Positions 46,201 through 57,917 of a stretch of 64,000 nucleotides of DNA are shown here, in pieces. This stretch comes from Planoprotostelium fungivorum (taxonomy: Eukaryota; Evosea; Variosea; Cavosteliida; Cavosteliaceae), in the NCBI GenBank assembly GCA_003024175.1, contig MDYQ01000229.1:1-64000 (forward strand), in the 5' to 3' direction. The position numbers and the translations under genes are program-made. Each line of letters begins with the position of its first letter. Position 1 is the stretch's first letter. Under the pieces are notes generated by a model. The model worked only from the letters and a program-made list of their open reading frames with translations. It was not told the DNA's origin and ran no database searches.

Positions 46201-48065
46201 AAAGAGAACCGTCGCACCTCCTTGTGAATGACGGAACCGGACTCCTCTGCCGTATTGATCGCTGTTCGACATTTAACTTGTACAGATCTCGATGAGATAG
46301 ACTCACTGATCTTCTTCTCTGACAGTTCTGACACGGAAGGACGTTTCATCAGTGCCTTTCTCAACTTAGCCTTGGGGTCCTCAGATCCTTCTCCTCCCTT
46401 CTTCTCCTTGATGATGTTCTTGTTGACCAAATCCTCCGGTGATGGTCGATTCTGGATCATGTTCCCCAATTTGGGGTTCACCTTCACCTTGTCGCTCTCC
46501 TTCAACGTCTTCACGACGTTGCCGTCAGAGGTCCAGACTCTCTTGGCGGGTGCAGGTCGTCTCATTGTGGTGGACTTTAGATTTCTCGGTGATTGGATTT
46601 CAGTGAGGAGGGCAGAGCTGAGAGCGGGAAATTTGGCCGCGCCAGAATTGTCATCTGATCCGATCGAGAGGGGAGGTGCTGGTGGTGCCGCTGGAGCATC
46701 CGGGGGAGGAGGTATGTTCAATCTCCCCAGATCCAGGGATAGGCCTGTCGATTTCTTTTTGGCTGTGGATGTATTATCCACGTTGAGCGTGCCGGACGAT
46801 GAGCTGTTGACGAACGGTGCCGGAGGAGCTATCGTGGGGGAGAGGGGCTGAGCTATCGGGGGAGGTAGAGAGATTGGGGGTGTGACCGCGGAGACCGATG
46901 TGCCTTCCAGATTGGAAGTTTCTTTTGGAGAGGCTTCCTTAGGTGAAGTGTCCTTTGGTACATCCTTCAACACGTTTTCTTTCGTCAAAGATTGTTTAGG
47001 TAAGGGTATGGCGCGTGGCTCTCTTCTACTTGGAGTCAGATTCGATGATAGGGGAGAGACTCACTTGATGGAAGACGGAGCGGAGGGTTGTAGAGCGGCC
47101 AGGGTCAGCACTGGGAAAGAGCGAACGTGGTGAAGGCGAGTTTTGGGTGACAGTTTCTCCTTCTCCTCTTTCTTCTCTTCCTTCTTCTCCTCTTTCTTCT
47201 TCTCGTCCTTCTTCTCTTCCTTCTTCTCCTCTTTCTTCTGTTCCTTCTTCTCCTCTTTGGGCTGTACGGGTCCAGATACGATGGCCCTCAATCCACTCAA
47301 TTGTCCGGCCAGAGCTTCAGATAATGCCTTCGGTATGTCGCTGTCGCCCAGCTTGTCCTCGATCATGCCGGTCAGGAGTCCGGCCATCTTCTTAGCACTC
47401 TCTGCTACCGTCTGTACATTCTGGCTGCTCCTCAACAACACGGCAGGGGTGGTCGACCTTCCTTCCTCCGCCTTCTCTCGATCTCCCGTGGTATCATTGG
47501 AGGTCGTCTTTGACTCTTCCGCTGCCTTCTGATTCTTAAAGAATTCTTGAATACGTCCCAGTTTGTATAATACATCTTCGAGATCTTGATCCACATCGAA
47601 CGGCTTACTCTCAATGGTCTCGGTTACGGCCGGCTTCCTGGCCGTTCGTACCACCGTGGTCTTCTTGATGATCTTCTTCTTCACTCCATCGACAACGATC
47701 TCGGTCGCAGTTATGGACGGTTCCGCTCCATTTGTGGTGCCGATAGGTGTAGCCGTTGAAGTCGTCGGAGGTGCAGCAGCCACGGCAGTTGCAGGTGAGA
47801 CCACAGTGGTCGTAGTCGTAGTGGTAGTGGTTGATGTGGCTGGCTTCCTGATCACAACTTTCTTCGCAATGGTGCCCGCCGGCTTTGTTGGAGGAGTTCC
47901 ATCAGAGGGCAGGCTTGGAGAACTGACTACTTTCTTGATCACGGGAGGCGACGGCTGAGAAGAGGCAGTTGCGGTTGTGGAGGCTACAGGTTTGATTACC
48001 TTCTTCGTGATGACTGTTTTCTTCACGGTTGGCTTGACTGGCCGCGCTGGCGTTGTCGAGCTCAT
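43209..48065 (-). CDS. WD40 propeller fused to four CH domains (fimbrin/plastin-like)
   Basis: ATG at 48065 (MSSTTPARPVKPTVKKTVIT). In order: a Thr/Val/Lys-rich linker, a helical part (LEDVLYKLGRIQEFFKNQKA), and a KKEEKKEEK tract (47155-47270). A Pro-rich linker follows, then WD40 blades (YGISLFVDGNDLWCASGNNI, VWAGSSDKNIYVYGGEDYRI, KTAVRCLLNVGGNRVWSASA, VYSSSEDKSVAIWDTTNYKF, GVLSGSADGVVKV, LVYCAYVDQTVCIYDVE). After them come four calponin-homology domains in fimbrin order: MLPVLHYINAKMRLEP, FVWQIVEGSLFANLATRI, AEEILLRWFNHHLKKGG, MAWLNSSDADNMVSDVFEDL, RTENCNYVVTLAQKSGLGLK and TEQMMIDWANLLVKEKEKDT, ending in VDVKPNMILMFVAALMMYA-type sequence. The EF-hands of ordinary fimbrin are absent. Actin bundling is expected. 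Joining WD40 to CH1 needs a 61-nt intron at about 45070-45131 with donor AA|GTGAG and acceptor TTAG; otherwise the propeller would stop at DVEK and CH would need the ATG near 44987. Confidence 0.75.
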
Positions 48066-48195
48066 CCTTAGAGGTGAATACACATCAGCTTCCGAGATGA
48101 GAGTTTGTCTCCCGCCCAACGGCAAACATGATTTTTCAAGTTGAAAACCAAAGCAGCAGAACCATCGCTCAATCATCGGGTTTTAGGATCTACAG
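48066..48195. promoter_or_regulatory. Short bidirectional promoter
   Basis: Only about 130 bases separate the divergent starts of the fimbrin fusion and THG1, so both promoters must lie here. No TATA box is evident. An in-frame upstream ATG for the fimbrin fusion (48176) exists but would leave almost no promoter. Confidence 0.5.
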
Positions 48196-49254
48196 ATGGC
48201 AGGAAGTCGATATGAATACGTGAAGAACTTTGAGAGGGACGAAGTCTTGTTGCACAATTGTTGGGTCGTAGTCCGAGTCGATGGAAGAGCATTTCACCAG
48301 TGATCATACGAGACATCCGAATGTCGTCAGCTGATGTGACATAGATTCGTGGACGAACACGATTTCATCAAACCCAACGACAAGAGAGGACTCGATCTGA
48401 TGAACGAGTGCGCTTTAGAGGTGATCGACTCTGTCACCCTCGCATCACTCAATCTTTAGGTCTGCAAGAACTTTTCTGACTGTGTTGTCTTTGCATATGG
48501 AGAGAGTGACGAGTACAGTTTTGTCCTCTCCAGAGACACAAAGCTGTTCAATCGGAGACAGGCCAAGATCATCACCTCCTTCTCTTCTCTTTTCGCTTCC
48601 AATTATGTATTCCTGTGGAGTCGTTTCTTCCCCGACAAAGCTCTCAAGAGGCCACCCGCTTTCGATGCTCGTGCGGTGTGTTATCCAACAACAGAGAATC
48701 TCAGAGACTACCTCTCCTGGAGACAAGCCGATTGTGAGTGAAGATCATCTGATGATATCATGAAATCTGATCGCACACGAAGGCCACATCAATAATTTAT
48801 ACAACCTGTGTTATTGGAAACTGGTCGAATCGGGTAAATCTAGAACAGAAGCAGAGAAGCTACTCAGTGTGAGTCTTCCATCTCTGAGATTGCCTGATGT
48901 GAGGGCAGACGACACTGTCACAAGACAAGAACGAATTACTCTTCAAACAATTTGGAATCAATTATGCACATGAGCCTGAGATGTTCAGAAAGGGCTCCAT
49001 CATCTGTAAAGTTTGGGCGGATGAAACGAAGAAGGACGAGAAGACAGGGCAGGAGAAGACGAGAAAGAAGAGGAGATTGAGAGTGGTATATTGTGTGAGT
49101 TGATGCGATGTAGGATGATGTGATGACGCTGATGAACTGGTAGGACATCATTGGTGACAAGTTCTGGAAAGAGAACCCAGAGATTCTAAACGAGGAAAGT
49201 GGAAAGAAGAACAAAGGGAAGAATACGCAAGCCAAGACGGATATAAAGACATGA
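48196..49254 (+). CDS. THG1: tRNA-His guanylyltransferase THG1
   Basis: Start [20 protein letters not shown]. The catalytic palm is clear: [19 protein letters not shown] (first metal Asp), [38 protein letters not shown] (second acidic cluster), then [58 protein letters not shown] (HINNLYN motif) and [16 protein letters not shown]. It ends with a basic tail, QAKTDIKT-stop. THG1 adds G at position -1 of tRNA-His, needed for histidyl-tRNA synthetase; relatives repair tRNA 5' ends in amoebae. Length and motif order suit true eukaryotic THG1. Five introns were traced in phase. Confidence 0.9.
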
Positions 49255-49429
49255 TCCATCGGCAGGAGCATCATCTAGTTTGTGTCGGTCTCTGATAGGA
49301 CGTCCAGACTCTTCCATACGCTTCTTGTCTTGAACCTAAGTCGCTTCAACTCGAAAGTCGCGGCAGCTTTTCAGAGAAGCTCTACAATTGCGATGTCATG
49401 CTTTGGCGGGCAGACTACGGGCCGAGCCG

Positions 49430-50726
49430 ATGGTATCAAGGTCGACCATCACTCGTGCCCTCTTTCTCGTCACCTTATTGGCATTCTTGATCATCAACTT
49501 GCAATGGAGTGAGACGTTCTCAACATCCGTATCAATCAATGATTCTATATCATCTTTAAAGAAACGACGAAACCTCTTAGATTTACATTCTGAAACGTGT
49601 CGATCGATTCACATGATTGACAATCCACAGTTTCACCTCCACCTGAGTCTCCAAACGTACCACCACAGGAGGTACTGCCAGACGAAGACTTTAGCTATAC
49701 CGCGGTCATGGTGACTTAATCACTTCAGATTATCATCTTCTATGACACCCATTGAGTTCCTATCAGAAGCCCGCCAGGCCCGATCTGAAGGACCTGATCA
49801 TGGTTGCCGGTCACGCCATTTACCTCGGTGACCTCTCATTACAACCTCCACAGAGAGACGACGGTTGGATCTTGGAAAGCTTTCAACGCAACGGACAGGT
49901 GCATCTCCCTCACGATGCAGTCTCTCTTCCTTTGCATCTCTGACACAATGTATGAAGGTCGAAGTCTTGTTGAATCACATTCAAGCTGGGATGAAATTAG
50001 CAGAGTCCTCCAAAGAGAGTCTACTCATCTTCAGCGGGTGAGTTAATCATCATCATCATCCATCTCACGGACGATATAGAGGAGAGACGCGAGTGTTCGG
50101 AGGGGCCATGTCTGAGGCACAATCCTACTATTGGTTGGCCCATAAACTCTATTCAGGTGAGTCTTCCATCATCGATGGAAGATGGAATGTGATGAGACAT
50201 CTCACAACTCTTCAGACAGAAAACCTGGCACGGAAAATTTTCGACCCTTCGAACGCGCCACCACAGAAGAGCATGCGGGAGACTCTTACGAGAACCTTTT
50301 ATTCTCCATCTGCAGATTCAGAGAGGTGAGGACATCTTTCACAGATGAAGATCGACGAAACATGTGTAAAATATTGAACACCGATTCGGTGGAAGTGATG
50401 AAAAAGAGATGAAAACAGAAGAGATTGATGGAAAAAGGTGACGGGGAGTTATCCTAGGAATATAACAGTTGTCGGTTTCGAATTCAAACGAGAGAGGTTC
50501 GAAAAGATCCATCGTTACGCCCTAAGGTTCCCAATGGAGCGCTTCAATTACGTGGGAATCGGTGGGAGATTTACGTACGTACCATACTTACCCCACGTCA
50601 GATCCCCTGCACAAACCCATCGCGGGGGAGACGGTCAACTCTTTCAACCCCTACGTGAAAGATCTGTACGGTTGCCATGGTACACTGAGAGAGAAGAGAG
50701 AATCAAGAAACCCATTCCGTCAATAG
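49430..50726 (+). CDS. DUF218 (YdcF-like) single-TM protein
   Basis: Start MVSRSTITRALFLVTLLAFL: a signal anchor near the N-terminus. A Ser/Lys-rich stem leads to the DUF218 domain: DLKDLIMVAGHAIYLGD, ILESFQRNGQV, HIQAGMKLAESSKESLLIFS-GGETRVFGGAMSEAQSYYWL, TRTFYSPSADSER, ITVVGFEFKRERFEKIHRYA, FPMERFNYVGIG and NSFNPYVKDLYGCHGTLREK. It ends SRNPFRQ-stop. Fungal and protist relatives share this plan; the biochemical function is unknown, though the DUF218 fold binds S-adenosylmethionine in one bacterial case. About six introns. Further exons beyond 50727 are possible. Confidence 0.75.
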
Positions 50727-51144
50727 TGAGCGCGACACATCATCATCGATCACCTGATATGATGACGACGATCATCATTGTGTGATCGCGATCACCCTCA
50801 CATCACCTGTGTAGAACGTCAGAGGCTGACGACATTCAAACAGCCACGGTTACGAGAAGAGTTGTTCAGAGATTGCACGATTGATTCGCTACTGCCCGAA
50901 GACGGCAGACACTCTCTACTCCCTTCCTCTGCCTTGGGACAAGATGCAGAAGACATGACGAGTGTTCTGTCTATCGGGAGAGTGTTTTGAAGGGTCTGAG
51001 AGTGTACCGAGAGAAGGAAAGGATCGTACCAAATTGAGGAGATAAATTCAAGTATCATCCGTTCTTTGTGTCACATTGATGAAGCGAGCAGCCGATCGAC
51101 ACGGACATCGATCTGCATCATCCATCGTCGCATCGGATCATCGA
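50727..51144. other. Convergent spacer
   Basis: About 420 bases between the DUF218 gene (+) and the GAF-PAS gene (-). A frame at 50811-50987 (FKQPRLREELFRDCTI) stays open after a possible acceptor at 50814, so the DUF218 gene may have one more exon; no clean join was found. Confidence 0.35.
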
Positions 51145-52489
51145 TCACGTCAGAGCTTGTTTATGTATCAGCGTGTTCGCCTGTTCCTCGATGAATTTCC
51201 TCTCGGATTGGTCTGATAGAGTTCCCCAGTAGTGAGTGAAGCCGTCTCTCTCATCAAAGATGGGCTTCACGGCCAGACAATTCCAGTAGAACATTCCGTC
51301 GGCTTTCTGGCTCACCAATTCCACCTCACAAGCCTCCCTGGCACCAAAGCTTCGTTGTAATGCTCTGTCTCAATTAAGCACGAGGTGCATGATGAAGGGT
51401 GATGCATGATGGAGGGTGATGCATGATGGGTGATGTAGATGGAGAGTGATGCGATGAGCGGATGAGAAGCTGCAGACGCTCACCTGGCCGTGTCGGGATC
51501 TGATTTTGAACAAATAAATAAATCGGGGCCCATGAGCTTCATAGCCTCCTCTTTCTGCATTCCAGTGATGTTTGTGAATCCTTGATTGACGAAGACGATC
51601 TGATCTCATCATCACGATGAGAACCAAAACATTAGAAATGATTCACCTGTTGTTGTTTGTTCCACATGACGAAACCTTCCTGAAAGTTGTTGACAATGGA
51701 CATGAGTTTGTCTCGATCTTGGACGACCGTCGTCAGATCTTCGTGAGAATATTCGATCTGATGAGTCAACGATTCGTTCTTCGACCGCATCTCCATCGCC
51801 TGAGGATGTCTTTAGATTGAATGATGGAAGTGGAAATCACTCTGATGACGACAGAGGCGCAATCTTGAAGGAATGTTATGTCTGTGTCTTTGAGAATCCT
51901 GGGTGTCCCATCGATCACACATAACGTCCCCAATGCGTAACCTGTACGTTTCGAGATGAGTTAAAGCATTCTTTCATCGAACGAAAAGACGCACCTTCTG
52001 TAGAAATTAGGGGTGCTCCTGCGTAAAATCGGATATGTGGTGGTCCAGTGACGAGTGGATTATCTCGAAATCTTTCATCCTGAATGATGGTCAGGTCTCT
52101 CGTGATCTATCGAGTGGTGCCTCACACAACGAGCGTCAGGGATCAGTAGGAGGTCGGTGGTTCCAGATAGAATGGCGTATGCACAGAATGCAACGTCCCT
52201 CGACGTCTCTGACACGTCTAAACCGATGCAGGCCTTGAACCACTGTCTATTTTCGTCGACAAGAGAAATCAGAACAATGGGTACGTTCAGATGGTTCTTG
52301 ACAGCTCTGATCATGGCGTCAAACACCTCCTCTTGTTCCGTGTCTAAGATCTGATTCGATTCAGAATGAGCCGTCTCAGGAATCACGTACGCTCATCTCT
52401 TGTAATGTCTTTAAGCGTTCGCGTTCATTTGTGGGTTTGGGTGGTGATATAACTACAGCTGCTCCCTTTTTCGCCTGCTGTGCAGACAT
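51145..52489 (-). CDS. GAF-PAS sensor protein without kinase
   Basis: Start [20 protein letters not shown]. The GAF domain reads [60 protein letters not shown]. After a helical linker a PAS domain follows: [20 protein letters not shown], then [40 protein letters not shown]. It ends LIHKQALT-stop. The PAS is LOV-like in outline (GxTHxWGxxxD), but the photoactive NCRFLQ motif is missing ([14 protein letters not shown] instead). There is no histidine-kinase part. The GAF matches that of the next gene upstream (52885-56130), same strand, so the two look like a tandem duplication with one copy reduced to sensors. It may regulate the kinase; that is inference. Confidence 0.75.
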
Positions 52490-52884
52490 GGTCGCACTCT
52501 TGAGTGCATCCAGGAAGCTCATCAACCCCGCTGCGCAGCGGAAATTTCATCTGTTTCTTGATGGTCGCCAACAGAGAGATGATTTGGTTTTTCTGGTTGG
52601 TGTCCATGCATTTGGATCACTAATTTTCGTGCATATTCCAGTAGCCGGGAGAGAAGTGATCCTTGTCAATGCACCATTTGACTACCATCAAGATATTCGG
52701 AATTTATAGTTGAATCTAACAAGCACGTTCAAAGCCTCTGTGTCACAAACACAAACACCTAAATCCAGTTCTCTTTATGAGTGGACCTCTGTCGCCACGC
52801 ACCCTAAGGAGATGGAAGATGAATGCAAATAAAATGGTCGTTTTCCGAAATATACAGCTCTTTATTATCCAAAAAGTGATGACC
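52490..52884. other. Spacer between the tandem GAF-PAS genes
   Basis: About 395 bases, 3' flank of the histidine kinase and 5' flank of the GAF-PAS gene. No supported exon. Confidence 0.35.
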
Positions 52885-55800
52885 CTACGAGAAGATCATC
52901 CAGCCCTCTGGCCCTGTGTCCCCCGACGAGATCTTGTCCAAGACATCCCTGATCTGGTGTCTCTTGATGGGCTTGGCAATGTATCCGTTCATTCCCTTCT
53001 CCCTGCACTTGTCCTCTATACCGTGCAGTACATCTGCCGTCACAGCGATGATGATCGGCCTGTGGATCTCTGTCATACTCTGTATCGTTTGACTGGCGGT
53101 CAGTCCGTCCATCTCTGTCTCTCGTTCAATCGACACTCTGTAGAATCTCCTTCTCACCTGGCATCTGAAGGTCCATCAGAATGACATCGAAATGGTTCTG
53201 TTGGACTTGCTCTACGGCCTGGTGACGACGTCAGCCCGTCTTTCGTGTGGATCTCACCTCTCTTCCATTGTTGACTAGAATGGGGTCCACCCCCATCGTG
53301 TTCAACAGACGACACATGACCCTCTGGTTCACCGGATTGTCTTCAGCGACTAAGACGGAGAGGGCAAGGGGAGACTGATCTCATCACTCTCTCTTCTACG
53401 AGAGATGGTCTCACCTCTTTTCTCTTTAAAGAAGGAATATCGTGGAGTGAAGGTGGCATCATCTTCCTCTCTTCTTCTCTCGATCGCAGGAGTTCGATCC
53501 TTCCCTTCACTTGTGTCATCGAGGGTTGAACTCTGTGTGGTTTCACCTGCACTGCCACTCCTCTCTTGTCGAATAAAGATAGGCGATCGGTCAATTTAGA
53601 CAGGTGCAGTGGATAAGTGATGCAAACGCTGGGGGCGACGGACTGAAAACATCATTCTCCATCATCTCGTGTGATGATGATCAAGTTGATGACACTCACC
53701 ATCATGATGAGTTGGTTGATCTGGCGCCGGTGGAGCATGTGGATCTCCGTGACGTTGGTCAACACGGGCTTTCCCTCGTAAGAAGGTCCGATCAGCAACA
53801 AGTCCAATCCTTCGTCTCTGCTGATCAATTCCGCTGCCTCTATGTCGTTCTCACATATCTACCTCCCTCAGTTTCGTTCTGTACGAGATTGACACTCACC
53901 CTGGGAACGAGACAAGCGTCTCTGGCTAACGAAGAGATGCTCCTCTTCTCGATGTCGTTTCCCAGCACGATGCAATGTCTCTTGGCCCGGAGGATGTCCT
54001 TCCTGCTCTTGTTCTTGTCGACCTGAAAGGGTGAGGACATTGACATCGTGTGGTAGAAATGCCACCTTGATGGTGAAAGAGAAAGTGCTGCCGACGGAAT
54101 ATTTGGACTGCAACCAGATGTCACCTCCCATGGCGCAGACGAGATGCTTGCAGAAGGCCAATCCTAAGCCAGTACCTCCATATCTCCTCGTCCTCGATAC
54201 ATCCACCTCGTTCACGTCAATGTTGAAATTCGTACTCTCTCACCTGCGTGAAACTCTGAAACAACTTGTCTAGATTTTCCTCTCGGATGCCGATGCCGGT
54301 GTCCCTCACATCGAATTGGATGTGATGACTCGTCGGATCTTCATCGCGGATGGACACGTTGATGTCGATGCCTCCTTGATTCGTGAAGGTGATGGCGTTG
54401 TTGATCAGCTTCGTCAGGACTTGTCTCAGCCTGGCCTCGTCCGTCTCGATCAGACTCGGTACTTCCTCTTCGATGCTGAATTCGATGTACAGTTGTTTCC
54501 CGTGTGCCCTATAGCATCGTTGGCGATCACGTGATCCCGTACGTACGGTACGTACCTCAGGTAAGATACGTCTATGACATCCTCCATGCATTTTCGGATG
54601 AGAAAAGTGGAGGGAGACAGCTCGATTCGGTTGCTCTCGATCTCACGGAAATCGAAAATATCTTCGATGAGAGACATGAGAGACGTCGCTCCTGATTGAA
54701 TCATACGCGTCAGCTCCTTGTGCTCCGTGGATTGATGAGAACTCATCAATAGATCAGTGGAGGCACATATGGCATTCAGAGGTGTCCTGCTGCGTGTTAA
54801 TGGTATGCGAATGATGAAATAAGAAGATAAGATGAAACAAGAAGATAAAATTAGAAGATAAGATGAAATAAGAAGAAAAGATATGTTACCTGATCTCGTG
54901 AGAAACGTTGGCTAAGAATGCGCTCTTGACTCGTATGGCCTCTTGTGCCATGGATTTCGATTGGATGAGCTCCAGCTCGGTCTGCTTCCTGGGTGTGATG
55001 TCTAACAGGACACCGAATCGGTAACACTGTCTCTCCTTCAGTCATTTTGTCTCCACGTGCACGGAGGTGATGTGACCATGTGACATCGTCTGATGTTGAT
55101 GATGTTGATGCAAGATGGACAACCTGACTGTCGGAGCCCAATATAGGAGCCACGTGTAGACTCATCCAGTAGACAGATCCATCTCTTCGAACACCCTCCA
55201 TCTCCAATGTGACGTCCCTGGTCATCTGTCTGAAGCTCTCCTCGATTTCTGTCTCACGGCCCTGCCCCACAAAGAACCTAGACACATCGCCCTGTCCTCA
55301 TGTCAATGTCTACTCCTCTTGTTTCATCATTCACCGGCACGTGGACGACATCATCGTAATTGTAACCCGTGATCTGTTGGAAACCTTGGTTGACGTAGGC
55401 CATGGTGGAGTCATCGCAGTTCCACATGAAGAGACCCTCTGGAAAGGTGTTGAGCCCGCTCAGGAGGCGATCGATGTCTTCCTTCATGTTGTCATACTTG
55501 TCTCTCTGTTTGGCCAGCTGCGATCGTGAGTCGTAGGGTGAGACATTTTGTGCACCTTTCTCGATGAATTCGCGTTGGTCAGACGTAACTCTAATGATTG
55601 AACCGTGAGAGCGGCGAGGTCTTGTAATGTGCTCATCTCCTCCTCAGTCAGAGGAGGTCTGGGCTCCGAGTTAGCGCAGCACAGGGTTCCTATCCTCCTT
55701 CCATTCTTCGTTGTGAGTGGTGCTCCTGCGTAGAATGATATACCATATTCCTGCCCCACGGGGAGCTACCGAGAGTAAATCGAAGAGATAGGTCTGAGAA

Positions 55801-56130
55801 ATTCACCAGGTGAGCATCTGTAACCATGTGGATCTGATTGGACAAGATGGTCCGGCTGCAGAAGCCACCTCGGGGGACAGAAACTCCAACGAGATCGGTC
55901 ACGCAACAAGATTTGACCCAGTGTCGATCTCTATCCACGAGAACAATGGTTGCCAGGGTAGTTCCCAACACTCTCTTCAACAGGGTCGTGATGCGATCGA
56001 ACTCGGGCTCGGGAGCAGTGTCCAAGATCTGCATCTCTGAGTCGATCTCACCATCTCGATCAGCTCCCACCTCATATCGTCTCAGTTCCAAGAGTCTCTC
56101 CGCTTCGTCTTCAGGATAGACCACCTCCAT
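52885..56130 (-). CDS. Hybrid histidine kinase: GAF-PAS-HisKA-HATPase-pseudoreceiver-receiver
   Basis: Start [126 protein letters not shown]. His[14 protein letters not shown] then [14 protein letters not shown], with the phospho-His in SHEIRTPLN. HATPase: [20 protein letters not shown] (N box), [40 protein letters not shown]. Next is a receiver-like segment without acidic pocket or Asp ([20 protein letters not shown]). Last is a full receiver: [40 protein letters not shown] (phospho-Asp), [20 protein letters not shown]. It looks like an active phosphorelay kinase as in dictyostelids and fungi. About 14 introns. Confidence 0.9.
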
Positions 56131-56534
56131 GCCGGTATCGATATTGATTGTTCCACCCTTTGATATCTGTGCTCGAGCACGAGTCTCTGTTGTTGTTGGT
56201 GACGATAGAAGCTATCGTCTATGACCTGTCATCAGATCCTCCTTACGTAACCATGGACTTCGTATTTTCGGCCACTTGTCCACGGACACGAGATTTCATT
56301 TGGTTATCAAAGTAATTTACTTAAGATCGTTGATTAGGCCTTCAGTCTCTTTTACTTTTCTCAATTTGCTCCTTTCGTTCTCCTGCTCGACTCCAAGGAC
56401 AACCTCTCATCGGCTCGACCTCCATTCGTCATCAACTTCTCATGGCACGGCGTCAGGATTCTCTTTCCATCCGTATCTTCCCATTCGTTCAGTCTCTCAA
56501 CTTCTACCGGTGCACGCGAAGTTTCATCGACATC
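56131..56534. other. Spacer between two minus-strand genes
   Basis: About 400 bases: 5' flank of the histidine kinase and 3' flank of the aldo-keto reductase. No supported exon. Confidence 0.35.
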
Positions 56535-57786
56535 TCACCTTTTACCCCGACCCATTGTGTCCATCTCGTTCATCTCTTCTTCCGTCAGCTCAAAGTCCCA
56601 CACTCTCGCGTTCTCTTCGATGTGATCGACGTTCTGTGCTAATCAGATCGTGTGATGTCTAATGAATGAGCATTCTTCACTTGAGAGCTGGGTAAGATCA
56701 CCGCCCCATGCTGCGTCGCCCATCGCAGGAGAACCTGCTCGTCGTAAGGTGTCATCGTATCTCGGTTCATGTGTCCAGACCTGGGCGGGTGTTCTGCCGT
56801 GCCGCCTCGATATCTCCTTCACCTGTCGATTGTGTGGGTGCTTCTCGTCTTTTCATATCTATTTACCTCTTTGCATCCCAATAGATTTGAATCGCCTGCC
56901 CCGAGCGATGAGTAAGCCATGATGACGATGCCTTCGTCTCTGCAGTACCTGCCGAAACAATAAATGGATTTAAATGGTGATGTTGGAGGACCTCAACAGA
57001 TCGAGTTGGTCTAAGAAAGGATGGAGTTCGATCTGGTTGACTGCCGGTGTGATTCCTGCCTTCTCCTTTGCCTCTGGTTATTTGGAGTGTCTCCACGTGT
57101 CCTCACCTTCAAGTGCTTGAGGTGGTCGATGTTGAAATTGGACACACCCACCGCCCTGACTCTTCCTTCTCTCTGCAGTTTCACCATCGTCTTCATCGTC
57201 TCGATCCTCATGTCACTCGTCCAATCTTGCGGCACCTTCTCGTCTGTCATCATCGTCGATCATCTTCCATCTTTCACTCACCTGATAACCCTTGAATCGA
57301 TTCTTTCCTGGGCCAGGCCAGTGAAGGAGCCACAGGTCGATCTTCTTCCCCAACTTCTTCTCCGATGCATTCAACTGCTTTGTGATCACGATCTCGCTGC
57401 CCTGAGGTGATTAAGCACATTGATACGGACAAATGGTGGACCTGATGGGATCGCCACAACTTTGTCGTCACGAAGAGGTCTTTTGGAATGATGGGACCGA
57501 TCTCCTTCTCATTGTCGTATATCGTGGCCGTATCGACCATGGAGTAACGGTTCGATATCGCTGATTTCAGTGGCTTGACCACCTGTGTGATGTGAGAATG
57601 GAAGAATGTCAATTGCGATGGACACCATCTGTTTCTTGAGACGATAAGTTCCAAAACCAAGTGATGGGATATCCATTCCCTCTTCACAGCAATGCTTCGA
57701 CAACATCAGAAGATCAGTAGATGCTTAACTTCTCACTTGGAGAGGAATCGACGGTATCACATAGTCTGGACTCATTCTCTTCGACA
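56535..57786 (-). CDS. Aldo-keto reductase
   Basis: Start MSKRMSPDYVIPSIPLQEGM. Core motifs: IPSLGFGTYRLK, YSMVDTATIYDNEKEIGPII (catalytic Asp and Tyr), DLFVTTKLW (Lys), IDLWLLHWPGPGKNRF (His), MVKLQREGRVRAVGVSNFNI, AVNQIELHPF, VIMAYSSLG, LLRWATQHGAVILPSSQ and ARVWDFELTEEEMNEMD. It ends GRGKR-stop. The whole tetrad is present, so it should be an active NADPH-dependent carbonyl reductase. The closest general type is the AKR3/AKR5 prokaryote-fungal style small reductase. Eight short introns. Substrate unknown. Confidence 0.9.
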
Positions 57787-57917
57787 TGTTCGCGTTGTTA
57801 TAATGTGACGCGATTGGATCACGTGAGGTGCGTCCAAATAATTGAGACGATACGAACTACAAGGGATCCTTCTCTATTTATAGCATTAAATGCGTAGAAC
57901 CACACTCCCCTGATCTG

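Noticed and set aside
46228-46851. 207-residue plus-strand open frame antisense to the fimbrin fusion
   Set aside because: It is the shadow of a long low-complexity coding exon on the minus strand; its composition (Phe/Leu/Ser runs) mirrors Lys/Glu/Pro codons and it has no motif.
51240-51640. PAS domain of the GAF-PAS protein as a LOV photoreceptor
   Set aside because: The outline is LOV-like, but the NCRFLQ cysteine motif that binds flavin is absent ([13 protein letters not shown] instead).
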